Shown one piece after another: positions 8,912-20,209 of a DNA stretch of 64,000 nt; the first letter of the stretch is position 1, and every line of letters begins with the position of its first letter. The notes under the pieces are model-generated. The model saw nothing but the letters and a program-made list of their open reading frames with translations, was not told where the DNA came from and did no database searches. A program made the translations under genes and the position numbers. Origin of the DNA: Ideonella aquatica (GTDB lineage Bacteria; Pseudomonadota; Gammaproteobacteria; Burkholderiales; Burkholderiaceae_C); the NCBI RefSeq assembly GCF_018069755.1, contig NZ_JAGQDE010000020.1, positions 1-64,000 of the forward strand, written 5' to 3'.

Positions 8912-10396
8912 GTGAGAGTCTTCCCGCCCCTCGTCGCGCCCGGTCCGGCGCCGCGCGAACAGCACTCGCTGTTCGGCGAGATCCTCGACTGGATGCTCGC
9001 CCCGCTGCTGCTGCTGTGGCCGATGAGCGTGGCGCTGACCTGGCTGGTGGCGCAGAACATCGCCGCCCGCCCCTATGACCGCGACCTGGGCCAGCTGACC
9101 CGCATGATCGCCCAGCAAATGGCGGTGGAATCGGTGGCGGCAGCCCCCGACGCCCCGCTGAAGCTGCCCGAGTCGGCCGCCGCGCTGCTGCGCAGCGATG
9201 ATGTCGATCGCATCTACTTCCAGGTCCTGGGCCCGCGCGGCGAGCTGCTGGCCGGCGACCGCGAGCTGCCGCCTCCCGAGCTGGACCGGCTGGTGGTGGG
9301 CGAGCTGGCCTTTCGCGACGAATCGCTGCAGAACGAGACCGTGCGCATCGCCGCGCTGCGCCCCGGCAGCCACCCGCGGGTGCTGCTGGTGCAGGTGGCC
9401 GAGACCCTGGACAAGCGCTCGCGCCTGGCCACCGAGATCATCAAGGGCGTGATCCTGCCGCAGTTCGTCATCCTGCCGCTGGCGGTGCTGCTGGTGTGGT
9501 TTGCGCTGGCGCGCGGCATTGCCCCGCTGAACCAGCTGCAGCAGCGCATCCGCCAGCGCGAGAGCGGCGACCTCAGCCCGATCGACGAGCACGACGCCCC
9601 TGAAGAAGTGGCCCCGCTGGTGCGCTCGATCAACGACCTGCTGGCCAGGCTGGACCAGTCGATGGCCACCCACAAGCACTTCCTGGCCGATGCCGCGCAC
9701 CAGCTCAAGACGCCGCTGGCCGGTCTGCGCACCCAGGCCGAGCTGGCGCAGCGCGAGATCGACGCCGGCTCCGACCCCAAGTCGGTCAAGCGCTCGCTGC
9801 AGCAAATCTCGCTGAGCAGCCAGCGCGCGGCGCACATGGTCAACCAGCTGCTGTCGATGGCGCGCGCCGAGGACCAGGAGCAGGCCCGCCGCCAGCAGGC
9901 CTACAGCCTGGTGCGGCTGGCCACCGAGACCGTGCAGGACTTCGTGCCCAAGGCCATGGACAAGCGCATCGACCTGGGCTACGAGGGTCCCGACAGCGCC
10001 GACGGCGCACCGCGTCTGACCGGCCAGCCGCTGCTGGTGCGCGAGGCCATTCGCAACCTGGTCGACAACGCGCTGCAGTACACCCCCGAGGGCGGCACGG
10101 TCACCGTGCGCATCACGCCCGATCCGTTCGGCCAGGTGGTGGTGCTGGAGGTGGAAGACAACGGCCCGGGCATTCCCGAGGCCGAGCGCGAGCTGGTGCT
10201 GCAGCCCTTCTACCGCGCACTGGGCACCGAGGTCGACGGCAGCGGCCTGGGCCTGGCCATCGTCAAGGAGATTGCCGAGCGGCACGGCGCCGAGCTGAGC
10301 ATTTCAGCCGCGCGGCTGGCGCCCGCGAGCGAGCGGCCGGGGGCGCGCTTCACGCTGCGTTTTCCGGTCACCGTCGAGCCTAACCCGTCGGCTTGA
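8912..10396 (+). CDS. Sensor histidine kinase (TctE-like)
   Basis: 494 residues starting at GTG 8912. TM1 (about residues 27-46) runs into the 2CSK_N-type periplasmic sensor segment QNIAARPYDRDLGQLTRM, TM2 lies near 184-204, then HAMP. The H-box is FLADAAHQLKTPLAG, the N-box NLVDNALQYTP, with DNGPGI and GSGLGLAIVKEIAERHGA for ATP binding. It phosphorylates the response regulator encoded just upstream. The last codon directly abuts the rodA stop on the other strand (TGATCA at 10394-10399). Confidence 0.93.
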   Translation: MRVFPPLVAPGPAPREQHSLFGEILDWMLAPLLLLWPMSVALTWLVAQNIAARPYDRDLGQLTRMIAQQMAVESVAAAPDAPLKLPESAAALLRSDDVDRIYFQVLGPRGELLAGDRELPPPELDRLVVGELAFRDESLQNETVRIAALRPGSHPRVLLVQVAETLDKRSRLATEIIKGVILPQFVILPLAVLLVWFALARGIAPLNQLQQRIRQRESGDLSPIDEHDAPEEVAPLVRSINDLLARLDQSMATHKHFLADAAHQLKTPLAGLRTQAELAQREIDAGSDPKSVKRSLQQISLSSQRAAHMVNQLLSMARAEDQEQARRQQAYSLVRLATETVQDFVPKAMDKRIDLGYEGPDSADGAPRLTGQPLLVREAIRNLVDNALQYTPEGGTVTVRITPDPFGQVVVLEVEDNGPGIPEAERELVLQPFYRALGTEVDGSGLGLAIVKEIAERHGAELSISAARLAPASERPGARFTLRFPVTVEPNPSA

Positions 10397-11551
10397 TCAG
10401 CTCTGCATCAGCCGCCGGCTGCGGGCAATGGACATCAGCATCCCCAGTGCCAGGCCCAGCGTGGTCATCGCCGTGCCGCCGTAGCTGATGAAGGGCAGCG
10501 GAATGCCCACCACCGGCAGGATGCCGCTGACCATGCCCATGTTGACCATGGCGTAGGTGAAGATCGACAGCGTGATGGCCCCGGCCAGCAGCCGGGTGAA
10601 CAGGGTGGGCGCCTCGGCGGCGATCGTCAGGCCGCGCAGCAGCACGAAGCTGAAGGTGGCGATCAGTGTGAGAACGCCCAGCAGGCCGAACTCCTCGGCG
10701 AAGGCGGCGAAGATGAAGTCGGTGGTGCGCTCGGGGATGAACTCGAGGTGGGTCTGGGTGCCCTGCATCAGCCCCTTGCCGGTCAGGCCGCCGGAGCCGA
10801 TCGCGATCATGCCCTGGATGATATGGAAGCCCTTGCCCAGTGGGTCCTTGCTGGGGTCGAGCAGCGTGCACACGCGGTGCTTCTGGTAGTCGCGCAGCAG
10901 CGGCCATTTGACGTCGGGCTCGCAGATCGCATCGCCAAAGCTCACCAGCGCGCCGATGCCCACCGCGGCGGCCAGCACCACCGGCAGGATCAGGCGCCAG
11001 GACAGGCCGGCGAAGAAGATCACGTACAGCCCACCGCTGAGGATCAGGATCGCGGTGCCCAGGTCGGGCTGCTTGACCACCAGGCCCACCGGCAACAGCA
11101 GCAGGCCGGCGGCGGCGATGAAGTCCAGCGTGCGCAGCTGGCCCTCGCGCTTCTGGAACCACCAGGCCAGCATCAGCGGCATGGCCAGCTTCAGGATCTC
11201 GCTGGGCTGGATCACGATGCCCAGATTCAGCCAGCGGGTGGCCCCTTTCTTGGTGATGCCGAACAGCGCGGTGGCGATCAGCAGCGCCACGCCGAGGGTA
11301 TAGAGCGGCACCGCCAGCTGCATCAGGCGCTGCGGCGAGATCTGCGCCACCGCGAACAGCACCAGGCCCGCGATCAGCATGTTGCGCCCGTGGTCGACGA
11401 AGCGGGTGCCGTGATCGAAACCCGCGGAGTACATGGTCACCATGCCCAGCACCGCCAGCACCATCAGGCCCAGCATCAGCGGCAGGTCGAAGCCGCTGAA
11501 CACCGGCCGCAGCCGCTGCCACAGCGACGGCCGCTCGAACACCACGCTCAT
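10397..11551 (-). CDS. rodA: Peptidoglycan glycosyltransferase RodA
   Basis: 384 residues, about ten membrane helices, SEDS family. Conserved stretches include KKGATRWLNLG, PSEILKLAMPL, PERTTDFIFAAFAEEFG and PLPFISYGGTA. RodA polymerises glycan strands in the elongasome with PBP2. Its start overlaps the mrdA stop by 4 nt (11548-11551), so the two are translationally coupled at the end of the mre operon. Confidence 0.97.
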   Translation of the reverse strand: MSVVFERPSLWQRLRPVFSGFDLPLMLGLMVLAVLGMVTMYSAGFDHGTRFVDHGRNMLIAGLVLFAVAQISPQRLMQLAVPLYTLGVALLIATALFGITKKGATRWLNLGIVIQPSEILKLAMPLMLAWWFQKREGQLRTLDFIAAAGLLLLPVGLVVKQPDLGTAILILSGGLYVIFFAGLSWRLILPVVLAAAVGIGALVSFGDAICEPDVKWPLLRDYQKHRVCTLLDPSKDPLGKGFHIIQGMIAIGSGGLTGKGLMQGTQTHLEFIPERTTDFIFAAFAEEFGLLGVLTLIATFSFVLLRGLTIAAEAPTLFTRLLAGAITLSIFTYAMVNMGMVSGILPVVGIPLPFISYGGTAMTTLGLALGMLMSIARSRRLMQS

Positions 11552-13599
11552 CGCGCACCTCCACTGGCAGCGCTGGCCGCCGACGACGCCGCCGAGGCCG
11601 CAGGCACCGGCCCCGACGCCGCCGGTCCGGCCACCAGCAGCGTGGCGTTGCTGGCCGTGGGCAGCGGCACGCTGTCCACGGTCCGCGTCGGCCCGATCGG
11701 CGCCGCCGACTGGCCCTTCTGCGTGGCGGCAATGTCGTCGGCGTTGGGGTACTGGCCCAACAGCACGTAGTCGAACACGCGGCGGGCGATCGGCGCCGCG
11801 GCAGCCGCGCCCCAGCCGGCGTTCTCAACGACCAGCGCCAGCGCGATGCGCGGCTGATCCAGCGGTGCGAAGGCGACATACAGCGAGTGGTCGCGCAGGT
11901 GCTCGGCCAGGCGCGCGGCGCTGTACTTCTCGTTCTGGCGGATGCCCACGGCCTGGGCGGTGCCGGTCTTGCCGCCGCTCTGGTAGGGCGCACCGGCAAA
12001 GACCCGGGCCGAGGTGCCGCCCACCGTCACGCCGTGCATCGCCTGCAGCACGACCTGGGCGTGCTCGGGCTTGAGTGGCAGCGGCTCGAGCGGCTTCTTC
12101 TCGACGGGGTGGCGCTCGCGCGAGACCAGGTCCTCGACCTCGCGCACCAGGCGCGGCTCGAAGCGCTGCCCGCCCGAGGCCAGCGTGGCCATGGCGCTGG
12201 CCACCTGCAGCATGGTGAAGCTGTTGTAGCCCTGGCCAATGCCCAGCGAGATGGTCTCGCCGGCATACCACTTGCGCTGCTCGGGGCGCTTGTAGGTGCG
12301 GCGCTTCCACTCGGTGGACGGCAGGATGCCGGTGACCTCACCTTCCAGGTCGATGCCGGTGCGCCGCCCGAAGCCGAAGGGCGAGAGCTGCTCGTGGATC
12401 AGATCCACCCCCATCTCGTTGGCCAGCGTGTAGTAGTAGACGTTGCTCGACTCGACGATCGAGCGGCGCATGTCCATCGCGCCGCCGCGCTCGTTCTCGG
12501 GGCTGCCGTAGCGGTGGCCGCCGAACATGAAGTAGCCCGGGTCGTTGATGATGACCGAGGGGCTGCGCTTGCCGGAGTTCAGCGCGGCAATCGCCATGAA
12601 GGGCTTGTAGGTGGAGCCTGGCGGGTAGGTGCCGCGCAAGGCGCGGTTGAGCAGCGGCTTGTCGATCGACTCGTTGAGCTCGCGCCAGTTCTCGACATCG
12701 ATGCCGTCGACGAACAGGTTGGGGTCGAAGGTGGGTTTGCTGACGAAGGCCAGCACCTCGCCGTTGCGCGGGTCGATCGCCACCAGCGCGCCCCGGCGGC
12801 TGCCGAACAGCTCCTCGATCAGCGCCTGCAGCTTGATGTCGATCGACAGCACCAGGGTGTTGCCCGGCGTGGCGGGCAGGCTGTCGAGGCGGCGCACCGC
12901 GCGGCCGCCGGCCGAGGTCTCGATCTGCTCGAAGCCGGTGGTGCCGTGCAGCTGGCTCTCGTAGGCCTGCTCCAGGCCCAGCTTGCCGATGTACTCGGTG
13001 CCGCGGTAGTTGGCCTGGGCTTCCTCGTCCCAGTCTTCCATGGCCTGCTTTTCGGCCTGATTGATGCGGCCGATGTAGCCGATCAGGTGGCTGGCCAGCT
13101 CACCATAGGGGTAGTTGCGAAAGAGGCGCGCCTTCACGTCCACGCCGGGAAATCGGTAGCGCTGGGCCATGAAGCGCGCCAGCTCCTCGTCGGACAGGCG
13201 GTTGCGGATCGGCAGCGACTCGAAGCTCTTGCTCTCGTCGAGCTGGCGCTTGAAGCGACGGCGGTCGCGCGGCTGGATGTCGATGAACTCGGCCAGCGCG
13301 TTGATCGTGGCCTCCAGGTCATCCACCTTGGACGGCGTGATCTCCAGCGTGTAGGCGGTGTAGTTGGTGGCCAGCACCACGCCGTTGCGGTCGATGATGC
13401 GACCGCGGTTGGGCACGATGGGCACCACCGCAATGCGGTTGGCCTCGGCCCGCGTGGACAACTCCTCGTGGCGCAGCACCTGCAGGTAGACCAGACGCGC
13501 CACCAGCAGCGAGAAGCCGAGCAGCACGAAGGCCGCCGCCGCGAAGACGCGCAGCCGGAAGCGATCCAGCTCGCGCTCAAGATTGCGTAACTCCGTCAT
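11548..13599 (-). CDS. mrdA: Penicillin-binding protein 2 (peptidoglycan transpeptidase)
   Basis: 683 residues. It has one N-terminal membrane helix (about 16-36), a dimerisation domain, and a transpeptidase domain with the three active-site motifs: STYK in PPGSTYKPF, SSN in VESSNVYYY, and KTG in GGKTGTAQ. It crosslinks the side wall in the elongasome with RodA. The Ala/Ser-rich tail (last ~40 residues) is longer than in E. coli PBP2 and low-complexity. It sits between mreD (19 nt upstream) and rodA (4-nt overlap). Confidence 0.97.
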   Translation of the reverse strand: MTELRNLERELDRFRLRVFAAAAFVLLGFSLLVARLVYLQVLRHEELSTRAEANRIAVVPIVPNRGRIIDRNGVVLATNYTAYTLEITPSKVDDLEATINALAEFIDIQPRDRRRFKRQLDESKSFESLPIRNRLSDEELARFMAQRYRFPGVDVKARLFRNYPYGELASHLIGYIGRINQAEKQAMEDWDEEAQANYRGTEYIGKLGLEQAYESQLHGTTGFEQIETSAGGRAVRRLDSLPATPGNTLVLSIDIKLQALIEELFGSRRGALVAIDPRNGEVLAFVSKPTFDPNLFVDGIDVENWRELNESIDKPLLNRALRGTYPPGSTYKPFMAIAALNSGKRSPSVIINDPGYFMFGGHRYGSPENERGGAMDMRRSIVESSNVYYYTLANEMGVDLIHEQLSPFGFGRRTGIDLEGEVTGILPSTEWKRRTYKRPEQRKWYAGETISLGIGQGYNSFTMLQVASAMATLASGGQRFEPRLVREVEDLVSRERHPVEKKPLEPLPLKPEHAQVVLQAMHGVTVGGTSARVFAGAPYQSGGKTGTAQAVGIRQNEKYSAARLAEHLRDHSLYVAFAPLDQPRIALALVVENAGWGAAAAAPIARRVFDYVLLGQYPNADDIAATQKGQSAAPIGPTRTVDSVPLPTASNATLLVAGPAASGPVPAASAASSAASAASGGAR

Positions 13600-13618
13600 G
13601 CAGGCTCGCCGCTGGCGT

Positions 13619-14140
13619 TCACAGCGGCCGGTTCTCGTCCGGATCCGGCGGCCGGCGCTGCGGCGCCAGCAGCAGCCAGCTGGCCACCGGCCACAGCAGG
13701 GCCTCGGCCACCGGTGCCAGCAGCAGACCCCAGCCGGGCAGGCCGTCGCCAGCGGCCAGCCGCACCAGCAAGGTCACCAGGTGGGCGGCGGCGAACAGCG
13801 GCATCACGTGCAGCACCTGCTCGGCCAGGCTGAACCACAGCACCCGGCGGTGGATGGTGATGGCCAGGTAGGACAGCAGCGTGTAGGCCAGCGCATGCTG
13901 GCCCAGCAGCGCGCCCTGGTGCACGTCGACCAGCAGGCCAAAGACGAAGGCGGCGATCACGCCCACGCGGCGCGGCTGGTGCACGTTCCAGAACACCAGC
14001 ACCAGCGCCACCAGGTCGGGCAGCGCCGGGTGCGGGCCCAGCGGCACCATGTTCAGCAGCAGCGCCATCACCAGCGTGAACCACAGGAAGACGGGGTTGA
14101 CCGGCAGCAGCAGCTGGTCGGATCCGCGCGGCATGATCAT
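13619..14140 (-). CDS. mreD: Rod shape-determining protein MreD
   Basis: 173 residues, five or six predicted helices, with the MreD stretch VFGLLVDVHQGALLGQHALAY. It is the inner-membrane partner of MreC and RodA in the elongasome. The start ATG shares one base with the mreC stop (TGATG), so it is coupled; a second ATG two codons later is an alternative. MreD proteins are poorly conserved, but the position between mreC and mrdA settles the identity. Confidence 0.93.
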   Translation of the reverse strand: MIMPRGSDQLLLPVNPVFLWFTLVMALLLNMVPLGPHPALPDLVALVLVFWNVHQPRRVGVIAAFVFGLLVDVHQGALLGQHALAYTLLSYLAITIHRRVLWFSLAEQVLHVMPLFAAAHLVTLLVRLAAGDGLPGWGLLLAPVAEALLWPVASWLLLAPQRRPPDPDENRPL

Positions 14141-15063
14141 CAGCGGCGTCCTCCGCGGTGCGGCTTGGACGCGCCCCGCTCGGGCTCGGGCGGCTGCGGA
14201 CGGGGCGGCTGCTGCGCGGCCAGCGGCTCCAGCACCAGCACATGGCGCACGCCATCGGGCAGCGCGGTGGGTGCCAGCGTGATGCGGGCAAAGGCCGAGT
14301 CGCTGCGCCGATCCACCGCGGTGACGCGAGCCACCTGCAGGCCGGCGGGATAGACGCCGTCGACGCCGCTGGTGGTCAGCACGTCGCCAGTCTGGACGTC
14401 GTCATTGCCCGCCATGAAGCGCAACTCCATCGTGTGGCCGGACCCGCCGCCACCGAACGCTGCGCTGCGGTGCTCGGTGCGCGCATTGAGCACCGGAATG
14501 GCGGCGTCCTTGTCGACCAGCAGCGTCACCTCGGACGACAGCGGGTAGACGCGGGTCACCTGGCCCAGCACGCCGTCTTCATTGATGACCGGCGAGCCGG
14601 CGACGATGCCGTGCTGGCTGCCGCGGTCGAGAAAGACCTTGCGCGAGAAGGGATCGGGCGCCTCGTAGAGCACCTCGGCGGCCTGCGACTTGACGGTGAC
14701 CGCCGGCCGCAGCTCGAGCAGCGCGCGCAGGCGCTCGTTCTCCTGCGTCAGCCGGTCCACGCGCGACGAGCGCTCGGCCTGCTGCGCCAGCCGCGCCTCC
14801 AGCGACTGCACCTGGCTCAGCGCCGAGCGCAGGCCGCCGGCATAGTCCAGCGCGGCGCGCCAGCCGGCCACCGGCAGGTCGAGCAGGCGCACCGCCGGCA
14901 GCAGCAGCGTGGCCATGGCGGCGCGCAGCGGCTGGGTCATCGTGAAGCGGGCGTCGGCCGCCATCAGGAACAGCGCCAGCGCCGTGCACAGCACCAGCTT
15001 CGTCAGGGCCGAGGGGCCCTGGCGGAAGAAGGGTGGCGGGGTGCGGTCGAGGGTGCCGAGCAT
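14140..15063 (-). CDS. mreC: Rod shape-determining protein MreC
   Basis: 307 residues. A short cytoplasmic start is followed by one membrane helix (about 20-37), a coiled coil (about 75-115, LSQVQSLEARLAQQ...) and the periplasmic beta-barrel domains with FLDRGSQHGI, VYPLSSEVTLLVD and SGVDGVYPAGL. The C-terminal ~35 residues are a Pro/Arg-rich tail. MreC scaffolds PBP2 in the elongasome. It lies 82 nt downstream of mreB, with a small hairpin in the gap (15098-15125). Confidence 0.96.
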   Translation of the reverse strand: MLGTLDRTPPPFFRQGPSALTKLVLCTALALFLMAADARFTMTQPLRAAMATLLLPAVRLLDLPVAGWRAALDYAGGLRSALSQVQSLEARLAQQAERSSRVDRLTQENERLRALLELRPAVTVKSQAAEVLYEAPDPFSRKVFLDRGSQHGIVAGSPVINEDGVLGQVTRVYPLSSEVTLLVDKDAAIPVLNARTEHRSAAFGGGGSGHTMELRFMAGNDDVQTGDVLTTSGVDGVYPAGLQVARVTAVDRRSDSAFARITLAPTALPDGVRHVLVLEPLAAQQPPRPQPPEPERGASKPHRGGRR

Positions 15064-15097
15064 GGCGCCTCAGGCGGGGAGGGGTGGGAAGCGAAGA

Positions 15098-15125
15098 AGC
15101 CGGCCCCGTGTCGAAGGTGCCGGCT
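15098..15125 (-). terminator. Small hairpin between mreB and mreC, possible attenuator
   Basis: AGCCGGC and GCCGGCT form a 7-bp stem with a 14-nt loop, 20 nt past the mreB stop. The minus strand continues TCTTCGC, too poor in T for a strong terminator. It may trim transcripts so that mreB is made in excess over mreCD. Confidence 0.3.
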
Positions 15126-15145
15126 CCTGCATGGTGGCCCTGGCC

Positions 15146-16497
<1,352 letters not shown>

Positions 16498-16797
16498 ATG
16501 GCACTCTCTTCCGAGGACGTGGACCGCATCGCCCACCTCGCGCGGCTGGACCTCTCCGGCGCCGAGCAGCAGGCGATGCTCACGCAACTCAACGGCTTCT
16601 TCGACATCGTCGAGCAGATGGGCAAGGTCGACACCCAGGGTGTCGAGCCGCTGTTCACGCCGCTGTCGGCAGCGATGGACGTGCACCTGCGCCTGCGCGA
16701 GGACGCCGTGACCGAAAGCAACCAGCGTGAGGCCAACCAGCGCAGCGCCCCGGCCGTCGAGAACGGCCTGTTCCTCGTGCCCAAGGTGATCGAATGA
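16498..16797 (+). CDS. gatC: Asp/Glu-tRNA amidotransferase subunit GatC
   Basis: 99 residues with the family start [18 protein letters not shown] and the closing PLFTPL...LRLRED segment. GatC stabilises GatA/GatB in the complex that converts Glu-tRNA(Gln) and/or Asp-tRNA(Asn) to the amide forms. Its stop overlaps the gatA start by 4 nt (ATGA), so the operon is translationally coupled. Confidence 0.97.
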   Translation: MALSSEDVDRIAHLARLDLSGAEQQAMLTQLNGFFDIVEQMGKVDTQGVEPLFTPLSAAMDVHLRLREDAVTESNQREANQRSAPAVENGLFLVPKVIE

Positions 16798-18284
16798 GCG
16801 CGCCGCTGCACACCCTGGGCGTGGCCGCCGCGTCGCGCGCGCTGGCCGCGGGAGAGGTCTCCAGCGTCGAGCTGACCGCCGCGCTGCTGGCCCGCGCCGA
16901 GGCCCACGCCGAGCTGGGCGCCTTCCTGCACCTGGACCGCGACAGCGCGCTGGCCGCCGCGCTGGCCGCCGACGCCGCCCGCGCCGCCGGGCCGGTGGGC
17001 CCGCTGTGCGGCGTGCCGATCGCCCACAAGGACATCTTCGTCACCGCCGACATGCCCACCACCGCCGGCTCGAAGATGCTGGCGGGCTACCGCAGCCCCT
17101 TCGATGCCACCGTGGTGGCCCGCCTGAAGGCCGCTGGCACGGTCAGCCTGGGCAAGCTCAACTGCGACGAGTTCGCGATGGGCTCGGCCAACGAGAACTC
17201 GGCCTTCCAGCCGGTGAAGAACCCCTGGGACACCACCCGGGTGCCCGGCGGCTCCTCGGGCGGCTCGGCCGCCGCGGTGGCCGCGCGCCTGATCCCGGCC
17301 GCCACCGGCACCGACACCGGCGGCTCGATCCGCCAGCCGGCCAGCTTCTCGGGCCTGACCGGCATCAAGCCCACCTACGGCGTGTGCAGCCGCTACGGCA
17401 TGATCGCCTTCGCCTCCAGCCTGGACCAAGCCGGGCCGATGGCGCGCAGTGCCGAGGACTGCGCGCTGTTGCTGTCGGCGATGGCCGGCTTTGACGAGCG
17501 CGACAGCACCAGCGCCGAGCGCCCCGCGCCCGACTACCTGGCGCTGATGAACACGCCGCGCGCCGAGGCCACCGCCTCGCAGCCGCTCAAGGGCCTGCGC
17601 ATCGGCCTGCCGGCCGAGTTCTTCCCGGCGGCGCTGGCGGCCGATGTGAACGGCGCCGTGCGCGCCGCGCTGGCCCAGCTGGAGCAGCTGGGCGCCACGC
17701 TGGTGGACGTGAGCCTGCCGCGCACCGAGCTGTCCATTCCCGTCTACTACATCATCGCCCCCGCCGAGGCCAGCTCCAACCTCAGCCGCTTCGACGGCGT
17801 CAAGTTCGGCCACCGCGCCGCCCAGTACGACGACCTGCTGGACATGTACCGCAAGACCCGCGCCGAGGGCTTCGGGCCTGAGGTCAAGCGCCGCATCATG
17901 ATCGGCACCTATGTACTGAGCCACGGCTACTACGACGCCTACTACCTGCAGGCGCAGAAGCTGCGCCGCATGATCGCCGACGACTTCCAGCGCTGCTTCA
18001 CGCAGTGCGACGTCATCGCCGGCCCGGTCGCCCCCACGGTGGCCTGGCACATCGGCGAGCAGGGGGGCGATCCGCTGCAGGCCTACCTGGCCGACATCTT
18101 CACGCTGCCTGCCAGCCTGGCCGGCCTGCCCGGCATGAGCGTGCCGGCGGGCTTCGGCGCCGGCGGCATGCCGGTCGGACTTCAGTTGATCGGCAACTAC
18201 TTCCAGGAAGGCACGCTGCTGCACGCCGCCCATGCACTGCAGCAGGCCACCGATGTCCACCTCCGCACCCCGGAGGGCTTTTGA
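16794..18284 (+). CDS. gatA: Asp/Glu-tRNA amidotransferase subunit GatA
   Basis: 496 residues. The amidase-signature Ser-cisSer-Lys triad is visible: the lysine in [11 protein letters not shown], and [13 protein letters not shown] followed by [10 protein letters not shown]. GatA releases ammonia from glutamine for the transamidation performed by GatB. The gene begins inside the gatC stop codon and ends 1 nt before gatB. Confidence 0.98.
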   Translation: MSAPLHTLGVAAASRALAAGEVSSVELTAALLARAEAHAELGAFLHLDRDSALAAALAADAARAAGPVGPLCGVPIAHKDIFVTADMPTTAGSKMLAGYRSPFDATVVARLKAAGTVSLGKLNCDEFAMGSANENSAFQPVKNPWDTTRVPGGSSGGSAAAVAARLIPAATGTDTGGSIRQPASFSGLTGIKPTYGVCSRYGMIAFASSLDQAGPMARSAEDCALLLSAMAGFDERDSTSAERPAPDYLALMNTPRAEATASQPLKGLRIGLPAEFFPAALAADVNGAVRAALAQLEQLGATLVDVSLPRTELSIPVYYIIAPAEASSNLSRFDGVKFGHRAAQYDDLLDMYRKTRAEGFGPEVKRRIMIGTYVLSHGYYDAYYLQAQKLRRMIADDFQRCFTQCDVIAGPVAPTVAWHIGEQGGDPLQAYLADIFTLPASLAGLPGMSVPAGFGAGGMPVGLQLIGNYFQEGTLLHAAHALQQATDVHLRTPEGF

Positions 18285-18285
18285 G

Positions 18286-19734
18286 ATGACAACGCCCCAA
18301 CTCGTGCGTGGCTACGAGGTCGTGATCGGCCTGGAGAACCACGTCCAGCTGTCCACCCAGTCCAAGATCTTCAGCGGCAGCGCCACCGCCTTCGGCGCCG
18401 AGCCCAACACCCAGGCCAGCCCGGTGGACCTGGCGCTGCCGGGCACGCTGCCGGTGCTCAACCGCGCCGCGGTGGAGCGGGCCATCCGCTTCGGCCTGGC
18501 GGTGGGCGCCAAGGTGGCGCCGCTCAGCATCTTTGCCCGCAAGAACTACTTCTACCCCGATCTGCCCAAGGGCTACCAGATCAGCCAGTTCGAGATCCCG
18601 GTGGTCCAGGGCGGGCTGGTGGAGTTCTTCGTCGGCGAGACCAAGAAAACGGTGCGCCTGACCCGCGCCCACCTGGAAGAGGACGCGGGCAAGAGCCTGC
18701 ACGAGGACTTCCACGGCCAGTCGGGGATCGATCTGAACCGCGCCGGCACGCCGCTGCTGGAGATCGTCTCCGAGCCCGACATGCGCTCGGCCCAGGAGGC
18801 GGTGGAGTACGCCAAAACGCTGCACGCGCTGGTGATGTGGCTGGGCATCTGCGACGGCAACATGCAGGAGGGCTCGTTCCGCTGCGATGTGAACGTGTCG
18901 GTGCGCAAGCCCGGCGCGCCTTACGGCACGCGGCGCGAGATCAAGAACCTCAACAGCTTCCGCTTCCTGGTGGATGCGGTCAACTACGAGGTCAACTGGC
19001 AGATCGACGAGATTGAGGACGGCCGCAGCATCCAGCAGGCCACGGTGCTCTACAACCCCGACAAGGGCGAGACCCGGGCGATGCGCAGCAAGGAGGACTC
19101 GGCCGACTACCGCTACTTCCCCGACCCCGACCTGCCGCCGCTGGTGATCGCCCCCGAGTGGGTCGAGCGCGTGAAGGGCGAGATGCCCGAGCTGCCGCGC
19201 GCCATGGCCGAGCGCTTCGTCTCGCAGGACGGCCTGCCGGCCTACGACGCGACGATGATGACGCAGAGCCTGGCCTTCGCCCGCTTCTACGAGGCCGCGC
19301 GCGACGCCTGCCGCCAGCCCAAACTGGTGGCCAACTGGCTGATGGGCGAGGTCTCCAAGCGCCTGAACACCGAAGGCCGCGACATCGCCGACGCGCCGGT
19401 GGCGCCCACCACGCTGGCCGCGCTGATCGGCCGCATCCAGGACGGCACGATCAGCAACAACGCCGCCAAGCAGGTGTTCGACGCACTGTGGTCGGGCGAT
19501 GCCTCGGGCGTGGACGCGATCATCGAGGCCAAGGGCCTCAAGCAGATGAACGACACCGGCGCGCTGGAAGCCATCGTCGCCGAGGTCATCGCCGCCAACC
19601 CGAAGTCGGTCGAGGAGTACAAGGCCGGCAAGGACAAGGCCTTCAACGCCCTGGTCGGCCAGGTCATGAAGGCCTCCAAGGGCAAGGCCAACCCGGCGCA
19701 GGCCAGCGAGTTGCTGAAGGCCAAGCTGAACTGA
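18286..19734 (+). CDS. gatB: Asp/Glu-tRNA amidotransferase subunit GatB
   Basis: 482 residues. GatB binds and phosphorylates the mischarged tRNA and transfers ammonia. Signature stretches: [55 protein letters not shown], plus the C-terminal YqeY-like tail ending in [12 protein letters not shown]. The frame is open upstream to 18232, but the ATG at 18286, one base after the gatA stop, is the natural coupled start. Confidence 0.98.
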   Translation: MTTPQLVRGYEVVIGLENHVQLSTQSKIFSGSATAFGAEPNTQASPVDLALPGTLPVLNRAAVERAIRFGLAVGAKVAPLSIFARKNYFYPDLPKGYQISQFEIPVVQGGLVEFFVGETKKTVRLTRAHLEEDAGKSLHEDFHGQSGIDLNRAGTPLLEIVSEPDMRSAQEAVEYAKTLHALVMWLGICDGNMQEGSFRCDVNVSVRKPGAPYGTRREIKNLNSFRFLVDAVNYEVNWQIDEIEDGRSIQQATVLYNPDKGETRAMRSKEDSADYRYFPDPDLPPLVIAPEWVERVKGEMPELPRAMAERFVSQDGLPAYDATMMTQSLAFARFYEAARDACRQPKLVANWLMGEVSKRLNTEGRDIADAPVAPTTLAALIGRIQDGTISNNAAKQVFDALWSGDASGVDAIIEAKGLKQMNDTGALEAIVAEVIAANPKSVEEYKAGKDKAFNALVGQVMKASKGKANPAQASELLKAKLN

Positions 19735-20209
19735 ACGCGGGCGGCGGCAAGCTGCGCTGAGCGTCCGCTCGACGTCATTGACTGCGGAGGTGGTGGCGCA
19801 GCCAAGGCCCGAGCGGCCAGGGCCTGTCGTCGCAGACGGTGGCGGTCGGCTGCGCCGACTCCCCTGCGGTGCTCGAACTGCAGGGCGGCCCACAAACTCG
19901 CTCCGCTCGCCTGCGGCTCGCTGTGCTCAAACAGTGTGGGCCAGTCAGAAGGGATTGCCCTGCAGTCCTGCGCTCCTCGGCGCCCCCGACAGCGCCGCCA
20001 GTCCCTGGCCGCTCGTTCCTTGTCTGGGGCAGCGGTTGCGGGACTGCTCGCGCGAGCAGTGCGAGAACGTTGGCAGCGGGTGAGGGGGAGTTCGCTTGGC
20101 CGAAGTCAAGGAGGAGGCCGCAGGCCGGGGGACATGAGGACAAGCGAACTCCCCCTCGCCCGCCGCGCCACACCGCTGCAGTCAACCCTACGGCTGGTCA
20201 GGGCAGACT
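19735..20209. repeat. 475-nt non-coding block of nested inverted repeats
   Basis: Between the convergent gatB and pfp genes. (1) Outer arms 19810-19822 and 20003-20015 match perfectly (13 bp) and the pairing continues inward imperfectly. (2) Inside, 19878-19886 pairs with 19957-19965 (9 bp) and 19887-19894 with 19935-19942 (8 bp). (3) An 18-bp perfect palindrome lies at 20043-20060. (4) Arms 20078-20098 and 20141-20161 pair over 21 nt with one mismatch around a 42-nt loop. No plausible gene is present; short open frames here look like by-products. It resembles a dispersed intergenic repeat or a non-autonomous mobile element. Terminator function for both genes is also possible. Confidence 0.7.

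Noticed and set aside
7835-10285. 816-codon minus-strand frame across recA, the response regulator and the kinase
   Set aside because: Overlaps three real genes in another frame or strand; composition is that of an antisense frame.
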